From the NCBI GenBank assembly GCA_023409795.1, contig JAEYQX010000251.1, positions 1 through 8,308 of the forward strand: a stretch of DNA of 8,308 nt, written 5' to 3'. Positions within the stretch are counted from its first letter, which is position 1. The number at the start of each line of letters is the position of its first letter. A program made the position numbers and the translations under genes. Below the pieces are notes generated by a model that did not search any database, had not been told where the DNA came from, and saw nothing but the letters and a program-made list of their open reading frames with translations. Positions 1 through 6,551 of the stretch are shown piece by piece. The stretch comes from Pseudomonadota bacterium (lineage in GTDB: Bacteria > Pseudomonadota > Alphaproteobacteria > Caulobacterales > Caulobacteraceae).

Positions 1-33
1 GGAGTGGCGCGTTATCGGTGGGCCTGGTGGATC

Positions 34-61
34 TGGATCCTCGGCACAAGGCCGAGGATGA
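34..61. repeat. single REP-like palindromic element
   Basis: A perfect 9-bp stem is formed by ATCCTCGGC (37-45) and GCCGAGGAT (51-59), with the 5-nt loop ACAAG. It is preceded by CTGG and followed by GA, so the overall form CTGGATCC-CGGC-loop-GCCG-GGATGA is shared with the two REP arms near 3327-3455. It is probably a variant of the same REP class. Its inverted partner, if there is one, is not visible and could lie left of the window. REP elements are usually intergenic and may affect mRNA 3' ends. Confidence 0.7.
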
Positions 62-240
62 CGCACTCGTGAGGGGAGATGACAAAGGCATCCTGCTGCC
101 TCTGGCTTCGGGCCTGCCGCCTTGCTAAACCGCCCGGATGACCTTTTGCGTGATCCACCCGATATCGATTAGCCGCCCGGCGTAGCGCCAGGGCTCCCCA
201 AGCCCCGTGCACGTCGGGATCGAATATCACTGATGCCGTT

Positions 241-262
241 TTGACGGCCTTCACGCTAGACT
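241..262 (+). promoter_or_regulatory. weak candidate promoter for ileS
   Basis: TTGACG at 241-246 matches the housekeeping -35 element. GCTAGACT at 255-262 resembles the GCTANAWC type of -10 element described for Caulobacter, with two mismatches. The gap from TTGACG to TAGACT is only 10 nt, shorter than usual, so the two may not work together. The position, about 50 nt before the ileS start codon, is right for a promoter. Confidence 0.25.
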
Positions 263-309
263 GTGCCTGCCCGCGTTCCGGGCGCGCGATCAAACCACAA
301 AGTTTACCC

Positions 310-3276
310 ATGTCCGACGCCGACAATACCGCTCCTGCTGGCCGCGATTACCGCGACACCGTCTTCCTTCCGGAAACCGATTTCCCGATGCGCGGCGGCC
401 TGCCGAAGAAGGAGCCGGAAATCCTCGAGAAGTGGGGCGACCTGTACGGGACCCTGCGCGCGAAGCGTCAGGCCGAGGGCGCGCCCCTTTTCGTGCTGCA
501 CGACGGCCCGCCCTATGCCAACGGCGACATCCACATCGGCCACGCCCTGAACAAGACGCTGAAGGATTTCGTCGTCCGCTCGCGCTTCCTGATGGGCTAT
601 GACGTTGACTTCGTGCCGGGCTGGGACTGCCACGGCCTGCCGATCGAATGGAAGATCGAGGAGGAATACCGCAAGAAGGGCCGCCGCAAGGACGAGGTGA
701 CCAAGGAAGAGTTCCGCACCGCCTGCCGTGAATATGCGGGCAAGTTCATCGACCTGCAGCGCGACCAGTTCCTGCGCCTGGGCATTACCGGCGACTTCGC
801 CAACCGCTACGCCACCATGGACTTCAAGTCCGAGGCGGCCATCGTTAACGAGTTCCACCGCTTCAAGAACTCGGGCCAGCTCTATCGCGGCTCCAAGCCG
901 GTCATGTGGTCGCCGGTCGAGCGCACCGCCCTGGCCGATGCCGAGGTCGAGTACCACGACCACGTCTCGCCGACGATCTGGGTGAAATTCCCCGTCACCG
1001 GCATGACCGACAGCCATCCGGACGACCTGCTGGCCTTCCGTAATCAGACCCCGTCCATCGTGATCTGGACCACCACCCCGTGGACCATTCCGGCCAACCG
1101 CGCCATCTCCTACGGCCCCGAGATCAAATACGGCCTGTACGAAGTCACGGCCATGGAAGAAGGTCTGGAGTTCGAGCCGTGGGCCAAGGCCGGTGACCGT
1201 TTCATCATCGCCGACAAACTGGCCGGGGACGTGCTGAAGGCCGGCAAGGTTGCCGCCTTCAACCGCATCTACGACATCGACCCGTCGGGTCTGGAATGTG
1301 CCCACCCCCTGGCCGATCTGGACAGCGGTTACGGCTTTGCCGTGCCGCTGCTGTCGGGCGACCATGTGACCGACGACGCCGGTACGGGCTTTGTCCACAC
1401 CGCCCCCGGCCACGGTGCCGACGACTATGCCGTCTGGCTGGCCCACGGTCATCGCGAAGTGCCCGAGACGGTCGATCCGGACGGTGCCTATTATCCGCAC
1501 GTTCCGCTGTTCGCAGGCCTGAAGGTGCTGGAGACGGAAGGCAAGAAGACCGGCAAATTCGGCCCCGCCAACGGCGCGGTGATGGAAAAGCTGATCGAGG
1601 CGGGCAACCTGCTGGCGCGTGGACGTGTCGAGCACTCCTATCCCCACTCGTGGCGTTCCAAGGCCCCGATCATCTTCCGCAACACGCCGCAATGGTTCAT
1701 CCGTATGGATGAACCAGTTAACTCCAAGAATTTGGGGTTCATCCGCATGGATGAGGAACTGTCGGACGGCGACACCCTGCGCGACCGTGCCCTGAACGCC
1801 ATCGACAACACCGCCTTCCATCCGGCCGCGGGCAAGAACCGCATCCGCTCGATGGTCGAGGGCCGCCCCGACTGGCTGATCAGCCGTCAGCGCGCCTGGG
1901 GCACGCCGCTGGCCATGTATGTGGACAAGACCACCGGCCAGCCGCTGATTGATCCGGAAGTCGATGCCCGCATCGTCGCCGCTGTCGCCGAAGGCGGCGC
2001 GGACGTGTGGTTCACCGCACCGGACGAGCAGTTCCTCGGCAACCACAATCCGGCCCAATACGAAAAGATCACCGACATCCTCGATGTCTGGTTCGATTCC
2101 GGCTCGACCCACGCCTTCACCATCGACCCGCGCACCGCCGCGAACGGCTATACCGGCGATCGCCCGTCGCACTGGCCGGCGGACCTCTATCTGGAAGGTT
2201 CGGACCAGCACCGCGGCTGGTTCCAGTCGTCGCTGCTGGAAGGCTGCGGCTCGCGCGGTCGCGCCCCGTTCAACGCTGTCCTGACCCACGGCTTCACGCT
2301 CGACGAGAAGGGCGAGAAGATGTCGAAGTCCAAGGGCAACACCGTTGACCCGGCGACCGTCATCAAGGAGTCGGGTGCCGACATCCTGCGCCTGTGGGTG
2401 GCTCTGGTCGACTATTCCGAAGACCAGCGCATCGGCAAACAGATCCTGCAGACCACGGTCGATGCCTATCGCAAGCTGCGCAACACCGTGCGCTATCTGC
2501 TGGGCGCGCTGGCCGGCTTCGACGAGGCCGAGCGCATCACCGACTATAGCCAGTTCCCGCCGCTGGAGCAGTACATCCTGCACCGCCTGCACGAGCTGGA
2601 CGCACAGGTGAAGACCGCCTTCGGGGAATACCGCTTCCAGGACGTGGTGCGTCCGGTGCTGGAGTTCTGCACCGGCGACCTGTCGTCACTGTATTTCGAC
2701 GTCCGCAAGGACAGCCTGTACTGCGACCGTCCCGACAGCCTGAAACGCCGCGCCGTGCGCACCGTCATGGACGAGGTGTTCGCCCGCCTGACCGCATGGC
2801 TGAGCCCCATCACCCCGTTCACCATGGACGAGGCCTGGTCGTCGCGCTTCCCGGACGCCGAAGCCGGTGCCAACTCGGCCCGTGTCCTGCCGACCGCGCC
2901 GGCCGAATGGGAAAACGCCGCCGAGGCCGCCCGCTGGGCCAAGGTCCAGAAGGTCATGGAAGTGGTCAACGAAGCCCTGGAAGCGGCCCGCCGCGACAAG
3001 GTCATCGGTGGCGCGTTGGACGCATGGCCGACGGTGACCGCACCGGCCGACCTGCTGGCCGCCTATGAGGGACTGGACGCCGCCGAGGTGTTCCGCACCT
3101 CGGGTGCCGAACTGGTCGAGGGCGAGGCGATCACCGCCGTGGTCAAGACCGCCGACCATCCCAAATGCGCCCGCTCGTGGCGCCGGGTGCCGGACGTCGG
3201 CTCGGACGCCGACTACCCCGACCTGTCGGCCCGCGACGCCGACGCTGTCCGCTATCTGGACGGCCTGAAGGGCTGA
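310..3276 (+). CDS. ileS: isoleucyl-tRNA synthetase (IleRS), complete
   Basis: This cytoplasmic class Ia synthetase charges tRNA-Ile with isoleucine and edits valine. The protein is 988 aa, in the family's usual range. Visible motifs are HIGH (H75-H78), the editing-domain Thr-rich WTTTPWT (253-259), the editing pocket GTGFVHTAPGHGADDY (358-373), the RPDWLISRQRAWG block, and KMSKS (670-674), followed by the anticodon-binding region. I chose ATG 310 because the family N-terminus (GRDYRDTVFLPETDFPMRGGLP) begins just after it; the frame stays open back to a TTG at 241, but those extra residues do not look conserved. There is no clear Shine-Dalgarno before ATG 310. Two oddities: a 14-residue repeat-type insertion (FIRMDE at 463-468 and again at 477-482), and a C-terminal zinc site reduced to one Cys (C953, S956, S973, D976). 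lspA, often next to ileS in other bacteria, is absent; a terminator follows directly. Confidence 0.97.
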   Translation: MSDADNTAPAGRDYRDTVFLPETDFPMRGGLPKKEPEILEKWGDLYGTLRAKRQAEGAPLFVLHDGPPYANGDIHIGHALNKTLKDFVVRSRFLMGYDVDFVPGWDCHGLPIEWKIEEEYRKKGRRKDEVTKEEFRTACREYAGKFIDLQRDQFLRLGITGDFANRYATMDFKSEAAIVNEFHRFKNSGQLYRGSKPVMWSPVERTALADAEVEYHDHVSPTIWVKFPVTGMTDSHPDDLLAFRNQTPSIVIWTTTPWTIPANRAISYGPEIKYGLYEVTAMEEGLEFEPWAKAGDRFIIADKLAGDVLKAGKVAAFNRIYDIDPSGLECAHPLADLDSGYGFAVPLLSGDHVTDDAGTGFVHTAPGHGADDYAVWLAHGHREVPETVDPDGAYYPHVPLFAGLKVLETEGKKTGKFGPANGAVMEKLIEAGNLLARGRVEHSYPHSWRSKAPIIFRNTPQWFIRMDEPVNSKNLGFIRMDEELSDGDTLRDRALNAIDNTAFHPAAGKNRIRSMVEGRPDWLISRQRAWGTPLAMYVDKTTGQPLIDPEVDARIVAAVAEGGADVWFTAPDEQFLGNHNPAQYEKITDILDVWFDSGSTHAFTIDPRTAANGYTGDRPSHWPADLYLEGSDQHRGWFQSSLLEGCGSRGRAPFNAVLTHGFTLDEKGEKMSKSKGNTVDPATVIKESGADILRLWVALVDYSEDQRIGKQILQTTVDAYRKLRNTVRYLLGALAGFDEAERITDYSQFPPLEQYILHRLHELDAQVKTAFGEYRFQDVVRPVLEFCTGDLSSLYFDVRKDSLYCDRPDSLKRRAVRTVMDEVFARLTAWLSPITPFTMDEAWSSRFPDAEAGANSARVLPTAPAEWENAAEAARWAKVQKVMEVVNEALEAARRDKVIGGALDAWPTVTAPADLLAAYEGLDAAEVFRTSGAELVEGEAITAVVKTADHPKCARSWRRVPDVGSDADYPDLSARDADAVRYLDGLKG
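1694..1754 (+). repeat. 42-nt in-frame repeat with internal palindrome inside ileS
   Basis: The 19-mer GGTTCATCCGTATGGATGA (1694-1712) recurs at 1736-1754 with one change (T1704 to C1746), a period of 42 nt or 14 codons. The first copy is also a perfect hairpin: GGTTCATCC (1694-1702), loop GTAT, GGATGAACC (1707-1715). GGATGAACC can instead pair with GGTTCATCC at 1736-1744. The spacer encodes PVNSKNLG with codons such as CCA, GTT, AAT and TTG, which are unlike the GC-ending codons around it. Related IleRS proteins pass from QWFIRMD to the LR..AL helix with a shorter link, so this looks like an insertion or duplication in a loop of the catalytic domain. Confidence 0.75.
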
Positions 3277-3289
3277 AGCTGAACAACAG

Positions 3290-3323
3290 AAAACGCCCCA
3301 TCGGAAACGGTGGGGCGTTTTTT
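3290..3323 (+). terminator. intrinsic terminator of ileS
   Basis: Fourteen nt after the ileS stop, AAACGCCCCA (3291-3300) pairs perfectly with TGGGGCGTTT (3311-3320). The stem extends inward by one G-U and two G-C pairs (3301-3303 with 3308-3310) to a GAAA tetraloop at 3304-3307. It runs into six T residues at 3318-3323. This is a textbook rho-independent terminator. The reverse strand gives only four T residues, so it may also stop the convergent tipF transcript, but more weakly. Confidence 0.95.
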
Positions 3324-3326
3324 GAT

Positions 3327-3455
3327 CCGCTCATCCCGGCGAAGGCCGGGATCCAGATGCCAGCGAGAGCACAGGCCCTGTGTGGCACGCAGAGCCATGC
3401 AGCCCAACAGGCTGCGCCTTATGAACTGGATCCCGGCCTTCGCCGGGATGAGCGG
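3327..3455. repeat. REPIN: two inverted 30-nt REP arms
   Basis: The 30-nt segment 3327-3356 is the exact reverse complement of 3426-3455. Each arm is itself a hairpin: ATCCCGGC (3333-3340) and GCCGGGAT (3345-3352) around GAAG, and the mirror image in the second arm. The 69-nt middle adds two small stems: CACAG/CTGTG at 3370-3374 and 3378-3382, and GCAGCC/GGCTGC at 3399-3404 and 3410-3415. The whole unit could fold as one long cruciform or mRNA structure. It lies between the convergent ends of ileS and the TipF-like gene, a usual place for paired REPs, where it may protect or end the 3' ends of transcripts. No transposase gene is in the window, so it would be a non-autonomous element. Confidence 0.92.
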
Positions 3456-3485
3456 TTTATGGGGATCGGGACCATGGGCCCGAAA

Positions 3486-4745
3486 TCAGGCCCGGCGGCG
3501 TTGCTCGGCGTGCATCAGGGTGGCGCGGACGAAGTCGGCGGGCGGATCGGTCTCGGCCAGGACGGCTTCCTTGATGGCGCGCGGCTCGCCGAACAGGTGG
3601 CCCTGGCCCATGTCGATGTCCAGTTCCAGCACGTCCACGACCTGCTTCTCGGTCTCGACCTTTTCGGCGATCAGCTGCAGGCCATGGCGCCGGGTCAGGT
3701 GGGCGAAGTCGGCGGCCTGGATGTCCGGCTGGCTGGGCAGGGGCACGGCACCGTCCATTTCCAGCAACTGTTCGATCAGCAGGTCCGCCGTGACCTTGAT
3801 GAAGCGCACGTCCGAGCGCTGCAGGTCCGAGAAGTCGAGGTCGAGGGTCTGCACCTTGTCGATCGAGAAGCGGAAGCCCAGGTCGGCCAGCTTGGCCATG
3901 TTGCGGGCCTCGGTCGCGCCGCGGGCATCAAAGGCAGCCTGACCCAGCTCGAAGATCAGGGACTCGCTCAGGTCGCGATTCTGGCCCAGGAAGTCCAGGA
4001 ACTGCGGGAAGAAGGTCTCGTCGCCCAGGGATTCCAGCGAGATGTTGCAAAAGACCCCGACGCGGCGGTCCTGGCGGGCCAGGCGGCGCACGATCTGGGC
4101 ACAGCGGAACAGCAGCAGGTTGTCGATGGCGGGCAGCAGGCCCTCGCTTTCCGCCACCGACAGGTAGTCCGAGGGCATCAGCACCGCACCCTTGGCGTCG
4201 CGCAGGCGCGTGAAGCTCTCGTAGAACTGGGGGCGTCGCTGCGGCAGGCTGACGACCGGTTGCAGATAGAGGTCGATGCGGTTCTGGCCCAGGGCTTCCT
4301 GGATCGTGCGCGGCAGGCTGTGGCCGTTGGCGAGCGGGGCTTCGGCGGCACCGTGGCCGGGCGTGGTCAGGCGCTCGTCGATCGATTCGCTCATCTGCTG
4401 GATCAGGCCCTCCAGCATCCGCACCTCGCCCGTCAGGGCGTCGGTCTTGGAGAAGGCGCTGTTCTCGATGGCTTGGGCCATTTCCGTCAGGGCCCCCTGG
4501 GTCGACTCCATGGCATCGGCCAGCAGGCGGTGGGCCTCGCGCAGCTTGCTGACTTCCATGCGCAGGGCGCGGCGGTCCATGGCACCGGCGACCAGGGCGT
4601 GGAAGGCCGCCAGTATGCCGCCTGCCCCCAGGGCTCCCGCGACGCCCGCGCCTGCGCCCATGCCGGCGCGCCAGATCATCGCCCCCACGGTGAGGGCGAG
4701 GAAGACGTAGCCAAAGACCAGAAATCCGCCGGTAATTTTGCGCAT
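3486..4745 (-). CDS. tipF: TipF-like membrane protein with degenerate EAL domain
   Basis: The protein is 419 aa. Two hydrophobic segments (about 5-25 and 30-55) are followed by a charged, probably coiled-coil stretch (about 57-125), then an EAL domain (about 144-405). This order matches TipF of Caulobacter, an inner-membrane c-di-GMP receptor that helps place and build the polar flagellum. EAL landmarks kept are E176 (motif reads ESFTR instead of EALxR), N234, E266, D296, K317, E361 (AEKVE) and QGHLFGEP (381-388). The second Asp of the DDFG motif is K297 and the usual TE glutamate is missing (LGQ), so phosphodiesterase activity is unlikely and c-di-GMP binding or a structural role is more likely. 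It is transcribed divergently from the SDR gene and converges on ileS. No strong Shine-Dalgarno precedes the ATG. It could be another degenerate EAL protein with the same layout; the tipF name is a good but not certain match. Confidence 0.8.
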   Translation of the reverse strand: MRKITGGFLVFGYVFLALTVGAMIWRAGMGAGAGVAGALGAGGILAAFHALVAGAMDRRALRMEVSKLREAHRLLADAMESTQGALTEMAQAIENSAFSKTDALTGEVRMLEGLIQQMSESIDERLTTPGHGAAEAPLANGHSLPRTIQEALGQNRIDLYLQPVVSLPQRRPQFYESFTRLRDAKGAVLMPSDYLSVAESEGLLPAIDNLLLFRCAQIVRRLARQDRRVGVFCNISLESLGDETFFPQFLDFLGQNRDLSESLIFELGQAAFDARGATEARNMAKLADLGFRFSIDKVQTLDLDFSDLQRSDVRFIKVTADLLIEQLLEMDGAVPLPSQPDIQAADFAHLTRRHGLQLIAEKVETEKQVVDVLELDIDMGQGHLFGEPRAIKEAVLAETDPPADFVRATLMHAEQRRRA

Positions 4746-4855
4746 AGGACCGGAGTTGTATCGCCTTTCCCGTATGGAATCGGCCGAGTATCAGGCTAAC
4801 TAAGAGTAACGGCTAGGGTTGCAACCGATAAATCCGGCCATTTGGGAGGGAAAGC
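4746..4855. promoter_or_regulatory. divergent promoter region between tipF-like and SDR genes
   Basis: These 110 nt separate two divergently transcribed genes, so promoters for both must lie here or inside the gene starts. The stretch is AT-richer than its surroundings (for example 4796-4835), as expected of promoters. I cannot assign -35/-10 pairs with confidence. CTAACTAAGAGTAAC at 4796-4810 is a small imperfect repeat of TAA-containing half-sites. Confidence 0.5.
4844..4850 (+). promoter_or_regulatory. ribosome binding site fixing the SDR GTG start
   Basis: GGGAGGG lies 5 nt before the GTG at 4856. It is the clearest Shine-Dalgarno in the window and supports a GTG start, which also gives the expected SDR N-terminus with the cofactor motif at residue 14. 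Confidence 0.8.
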
Positions 4856-5626
4856 GTGGAATTATTCGATCTTAGCGGCAAGACCGCCATCATCACCGGC
4901 TCGTCCAAGGGCATTGGCAAGGCCATTGCCGAGCGCCTGGCGGAACATGGTGCCCGCGTCGTCATCTCGTCGCGCAAGGCCGGGCCCTGCGAGGAGGTGG
5001 CGGTCGCCATCAACGAGAAACATGGCGAAGGCCGCGCCATCGCCATTCCGGCCAATATCGCCTCAAAGGAGGACCTGCAGCGCCTGGTCGATGATACCCG
5101 CGCCGCCTTTGGCCAGATCGACATCCTGGTCTGCAACGCCGCGACCAACCCCTATGCCGGGCCGATGGCGGGGATTTCGGACGAGCAGTTCGAGAAGATC
5201 CTCCAGAACAACGTCATCTCCAACCATTGGCTGATCCAGATGGTCGCGCCCGAGATGCTGGAGCGCAAGGATGGCTCGATCCTGATCATCTCGTCGATCG
5301 GCGGCCTGCGCGGCAATGCCCTGATCGGGGCCTATAATGTGTCCAAGGCCGCCGACATGCAGCTGGCCCGCAACCTGGCGGTCGAATATGGCCCGTCGAA
5401 CGTGCGGGTGAACTGCATCGCGCCGGGCCTGATCCAGACCGATTTCGCCCGCTACCTGTGGGAAAATCCCGACGTGCTGAAGACGGTCACCGAACCCTGC
5501 CCGCTGAAAAGGATTGGCCAGCCGGATGAAATTGCTGGCACAGCCGTCTATCTGTGCAGCCCGGCCGCAGCCTATGTGTCCGGACAGACACTGGTAGTGG
5601 ACGGCGGACTGACGATTGCCTGGTGA
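4856..5626 (+). CDS. SDR family NAD(P)-dependent oxidoreductase
   Basis: The protein is 256 aa, a typical classical short-chain dehydrogenase/reductase. It has the Rossmann cofactor motif TGSSKGIG (T14-G21), NAA (94-96), the conserved Asn in NNV (118-120), catalytic S147, Y160 and K164 (YNVSK), the PGLIQT turn (190-195) and the C-terminal VDGG (248-251). The end of beta-2 reads SSRK (38-41), with a basic residue and no acidic one, which in this family usually points to NADP(H). The substrate cannot be read from sequence; members with this SSRK pattern act on alcohols, ketones or acyl intermediates. It starts with GTG behind a strong GGGAGGG. Its last 11 nt overlap the next gene, so the two are probably co-translated. 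Placement next to a lipid acyltransferase allows a role in lipid or fatty-acid metabolism, but that is inference. Confidence 0.93.
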   Translation: MELFDLSGKTAIITGSSKGIGKAIAERLAEHGARVVISSRKAGPCEEVAVAINEKHGEGRAIAIPANIASKEDLQRLVDDTRAAFGQIDILVCNAATNPYAGPMAGISDEQFEKILQNNVISNHWLIQMVAPEMLERKDGSILIISSIGGLRGNALIGAYNVSKAADMQLARNLAVEYGPSNVRVNCIAPGLIQTDFARYLWENPDVLKTVTEPCPLKRIGQPDEIAGTAVYLCSPAAAYVSGQTLVVDGGLTIAW

Positions 5627-6551
5627 CAAAGACAACAGGGTTGGACTGGCCCAGGACCTGAACTGGCGCCTGCAGGCCCTGGCCATGCGGGGCCTGTTCG
5701 GGCTGCTGCGGGCTGCCGGGGTCGAGCGGGCCTCGGCCTTTGGCGGCTGGTTCCTCAAGACCCTGGGCCCCCGGACCGGCACCCACAGGACGGTGATGCG
5801 CAACCTGCGCATCGCCTTTCCCGACATGGCCGAGGCCGAGCGCGACCAGCTGGCCCTGGACCAGTGGGAACAGACCGGGCGCACCTTTGCCGAGCTGTCG
5901 GTGATGGACCGCCTGACGCCCGACAGCGGCCGGGTCGAGGTCGTGGGCATGGAGCGGCTGCACGCCATTCGCGACAGTGGCCGCCCGGTGGTCTTTGTCT
6001 CGGGCCACATCGCCAACTTCGAGGTGATGGCGGCGGTGATCATGGCCGCGGGCGTGCCGTGCCAGGTGACCTATCGCGCGGCCAACAACCCCTATGTCGA
6101 CAAGCTGATCCGCGACAGCCGCGAGCGCTATGGCATCAAGCTGTTCGCGCCCAAGGGCGATGGCACGCGTGAGCTGATGGCGGGGATGAAGCGCGGCGAT
6201 TCCATCGCTCTGCTGGTTGACCAGAAATACAACCAGGGGCCCGAGGTCGAGTTCTTCGGCCAGCCGGTCAATGCCTCGCCCGGGGCCGCGCGGCTGGCGC
6301 TGAAGTTCGGCACGGTGATGCAGCCCCTGTCGGTGGTGCGCCTGTCCGGCGTGCGCTTCCGCGTGACCGCCCATGAGCCGATTGCCGTGCCCGACACCGG
6401 CGACAAGGCCGGCGACGTCCTGAACGGCATCCAGGCCGTGAACCGCTTTGTCGAGGACCGGGTGCGCGAGCATCCGGTGGACTGGTTCTGGGTCCACAAG
6501 CGCTGGCCCGACGCGGTCTATCAGTCCCTCGGATCGGTCGAGCGCCGATAG
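5616..6551 (+). CDS. LpxL/HtrB-type lysophospholipid (lipid A) acyltransferase
   Basis: The protein is 311 aa, close to the usual 290-310 of the family that adds secondary acyl chains to lipid A precursors at the inner membrane. It shows the catalytic H-x4-E motif (GHIANFE, H121 and E126), the block RGDSIALLVDQK (about 193-204), and the C-terminal WFWVHKRWPD (280-289), which matches the family's W-x-H-(R/K)-RW signature. The N-terminus (about 15-50) is amphipathic to hydrophobic and fits a membrane anchor. The start is uncertain. TTG 5616 overlaps the SDR gene by 11 nt and has GGCGGA 7 nt upstream; the next in-frame ATG is at 5685 and would remove part of the conserved N-terminal helix. The exact acceptor (Kdo2-lipid A or another lipid) cannot be decided. 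The last 31 nt overlap the response-regulator gene on the other strand. Confidence 0.9.
   Translation: MPGDKDNRVGLAQDLNWRLQALAMRGLFGLLRAAGVERASAFGGWFLKTLGPRTGTHRTVMRNLRIAFPDMAEAERDQLALDQWEQTGRTFAELSVMDRLTPDSGRVEVVGMERLHAIRDSGRPVVFVSGHIANFEVMAAVIMAAGVPCQVTYRAANNPYVDKLIRDSRERYGIKLFAPKGDGTRELMAGMKRGDSIALLVDQKYNQGPEVEFFGQPVNASPGAARLALKFGTVMQPLSVVRLSGVRFRVTAHEPIAVPDTGDKAGDVLNGIQAVNRFVEDRVREHPVDWFWVHKRWPDAVYQSLGSVERR

Larger units (their letters stand above)
1..309. other. intergenic region upstream of ileS
   Basis: No convincing gene is seen here. The three plus-strand frames open at the left edge close at about 61, 72 and 128, and none resembles RibF or another usual ileS neighbour. A minus-strand reading frame across 12-326 runs over the ileS start and its C-terminal part is only the translation of the REP hairpin, so I treat it as spurious. 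The region holds the REP-like hairpin at 34-61, a weak promoter candidate at 241-262, and a short GC hairpin (GCCCG 269-273 with CGGGC 279-283, 5-nt loop) in the presumed ileS leader. No T-box or other recognised riboswitch is visible. Confidence 0.6.

Noticed and set aside
12..326. A 104-codon minus-strand frame upstream of ileS
   Set aside because: Its end is the translated REP hairpin (ILGLVPRIQ), its start overlaps the ileS start, and it matches no family I know.
304..2592. A 762-codon open frame on the minus strand opposite ileS
   Set aside because: It lies antisense to a clearly functional ileS, its protein has no recognisable family and a composition typical of antisense frames in high-GC genes.
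3466..3490. Hairpin after the TipF-like gene stop as its terminator
   Set aside because: Only a 5-bp GGGCC/GGCCC stem can form and no T-tract follows; the REPIN or the ileS terminator is a better candidate for the 3' end.
3165..4799. A 544-codon plus-strand frame across the ileS end, REPIN and the TipF-like gene
   Set aside because: It runs through the terminator and REP hairpins (giving the familiar PAKAGIQ-type REP translation) and is antisense to a gene with strong domain evidence.
4796..4810. CtrA-box-like sequence before the TipF-like gene
   Set aside because: TAA half-sites are present, but the spacing is 6 rather than 7 and the outer T residues do not fit TTAA-N7-TTAA.
5063..6497. 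Long minus-strand frames opposite the SDR and acyltransferase genes
   Set aside because: They are antisense to genes with intact catalytic motifs and show no motifs of their own.
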